In this document: positions 5,709 to 6,390 of the stretch, one piece after another
Layout: each line of letters begins with the position of its first letter
Numbering within the stretch: the stretch's first letter is position 1
Assembly: GCA_021815655.1 (NCBI GenBank)
Contig: JAKAGJ010000133.1
Location: 1 to 6,390, forward strand
DNA length: 6,390 nt
DNA from: Deltaproteobacteria bacterium
GTDB taxonomy: Bacteria > Desulfobacterota > Desulfarculia > Desulfarculales > Desulfarculaceae
Direction: 5' to 3'
The notes under the pieces: generated by a model
What the model was told of the DNA's origin: nothing
The model's input: the letters and a program-made list of their open reading frames with translations, nothing else
The model's database searches: none
Position numbers and translations under genes: made by a program

Positions 5709-6203
5709 ATGAACAGCGACGTGCAGGAGATCAAGCTCCACATAGAGGAAGAGATCGGCTGCTACCGCGAGCTGATGGCCGTGGTGGAACAGGAGCGGGC
5801 CATCCTGCTGGGCGGGCGGCACGAGGAACTGCTGGCCTGCGTGGAGCGCAAGATCAGCCTGGCCCAGCATCTGGGGCAGGTGCAAGAGGCCCGCCGCCAG
5901 GCCATGTCGCGCATCTCCCCGGACCCGGACCACCCCTTGCGCCTGCGCGACCTGGGCATGATGCTGCCCAGCGAGGAGCGCGGACCCTTCCGTGAGCTGC
6001 TCGTCAAGGCCCAGGCCCTGGCCGAACGCCTTTCCCAGGCCTCGTCCAACAACAAGGCCTTCGTGGAGGAGGCCCTGGATACCGTGGAGCACCTGCTGGG
6101 CATCTTGAGCGGCAACGGACAAGGGGCCGGCTACGGCGCCAGGGGCGCCTTGAAGGCCCGCGCCGGCACCTGCCCGCCGCGCATGCTGGCCAGGGAGGTC
6201 TGA
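5709..6203 (+). CDS. flgN: FlgN-family export chaperone for hook-filament junction proteins
   Basis: FlgN is a cytosolic type III chaperone that binds FlgK and FlgL and brings them to the export gate. The 164-residue product is almost all helix, with long heptad-like stretches at about 5-67 and 94-134 that fit the FlgN antiparallel coiled coil. Family features include an early 'YRELMAVVEQERAILL' helix (19-34), then LLACVERKISLAQHL (41-55) and a late NNKAFVEEALDTVEHLLGIL segment (114-133). The tail is Gly-rich (GNGQGAGYGARG) and ends REV; FlgN tails carrying the substrate-binding region often look like this. Position helps: it lies directly before flgK, whose ATG follows 3 nt after its stop. 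Sequence conservation in this family is low, so the call leans partly on context. The Shine-Dalgarno AAGGGAGAG ends 7 nt before the ATG. Confidence 0.85.
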   Translation: MNSDVQEIKLHIEEEIGCYRELMAVVEQERAILLGGRHEELLACVERKISLAQHLGQVQEARRQAMSRISPDPDHPLRLRDLGMMLPSEERGPFRELLVKAQALAERLSQASSNNKAFVEEALDTVEHLLGILSGNGQGAGYGARGALKARAGTCPPRMLAREV

Positions 6204-6206
6204 AGC

Positions 6207-6390
6207 ATGCCCGGCATCTACAGCATGATGGATATCTCGCGCTGGGCCCTGATCGCCTCCACGCGCGCCCTGGACACCGTCAGCCACAACGTGGCCAACG
6301 CCAACACCGAGGGCTACTCCCGCCAGGAGACGGTGCTGTCCACCCGCGGGGCCCAGTGGACCGGCGAGGGCTGGTACGGCAATGGCGTCA
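6207..6390 (+). CDS. flgK: Flagellar hook-associated protein FlgK (HAP1), N-terminal part
   Basis: FlgK is the first hook-filament junction protein. The window ends after 61 complete codons. The visible start MPGIYSMMDISRWALIAS and the motif VSHNVANANTEGYSRQE (about 25-41) are characteristic: the axial-protein helix 'HN(V/I)ANxNTxGYSRQ' with the 'YSRQ' ending separates FlgK from FlgE, FlgF and FlgG. AGGGAGG (6192-6198), inside the end of flgN, stands 8 nt before the ATG, so translation is probably coupled to that of its own chaperone. In-frame ATGs at 6225 and 6228 would cut into the conserved N-terminus and are not preferred. flgL would be expected next, outside the window. Confidence 0.95.
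   Translation, partial: MPGIYSMMDISRWALIASTRALDTVSHNVANANTEGYSRQETVLSTRGAQWTGEGWYGNGV

Noticed and set aside
1070..6287. Long open frames on the minus strand (for example 1070-2152, 1878-2792, 2922-3767, 3487-4758, 4743-6287)
   Set aside because: They lie opposite well-recognised flagellar genes, have low-complexity Gly/Ala/His/Val/Leu-rich translations and resemble no family. They are by-products of GC-rich codon usage.
1..6390. Mobile elements, CRISPR arrays, tRNA or rRNA genes, or an undescribed multi-gene system
   Set aside because: No terminal repeats, spacer-repeat arrays or RNA gene hallmarks were seen. Nearly all sequence is taken by recognised flagellar genes.

Overview
This window is a single-direction (+ strand) flagellar gene cluster from a GC-rich Gram-negative bacterium. 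P-ring (FlgI), L-ring (FlgH) and P-ring chaperone (FlgA) genes show an outer membrane. The gene order [DUF2802-like]-flgF-flgG-flgA-flgH-flgI-flgJ-flgN-flgK, the long FlgA and a FlgJ with an M23 peptidase domain fit a Desulfobacterota ('deltaproteobacterial') genome. This taxonomic guess is inference from gene order and style, not from a marker gene.

Layout: 2-172 is the 3' end of a gene whose product resembles the C-terminus of DUF2802/DUF6115-type proteins. 173-374 is the only sizeable intergenic region and the control region of the operon. It holds a GC hairpin (209-230), an AT-rich tract with an IHF-like site (274-286), a 16-nt perfect palindrome (298-313), a very good sigma-54 promoter (314-329) and an inverted repeat (327-371) whose right arm contains the flgF Shine-Dalgarno. 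From 375 on, the genes are closely packed with gaps of 3 to 66 nt: flgF and flgG (proximal and distal rod), flgA (P-ring chaperone), flgH (L-ring lipoprotein), flgI (P-ring), flgJ (rod cap fused to a cell-wall peptidase), flgN (hook-filament junction chaperone) and the first 61 codons of flgK.

How they work together: FlgF and FlgG form the rod that crosses the periplasm. FlgJ caps the growing rod and probably opens the peptidoglycan. FlgA guides FlgI into the P-ring, and FlgH forms the L-ring in the outer membrane. FlgN delivers FlgK to the export gate once the hook is complete. The sigma-54 promoter suggests the set is a middle-class flagellar operon that needs an NtrC-family activator.

I found no unknown multi-gene system here. 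The most novel material is the flgF leader, where promoter, inverted repeat and ribosome-binding site overlap so that read-through mRNA and sigma-54-initiated mRNA should differ in flgF translation.
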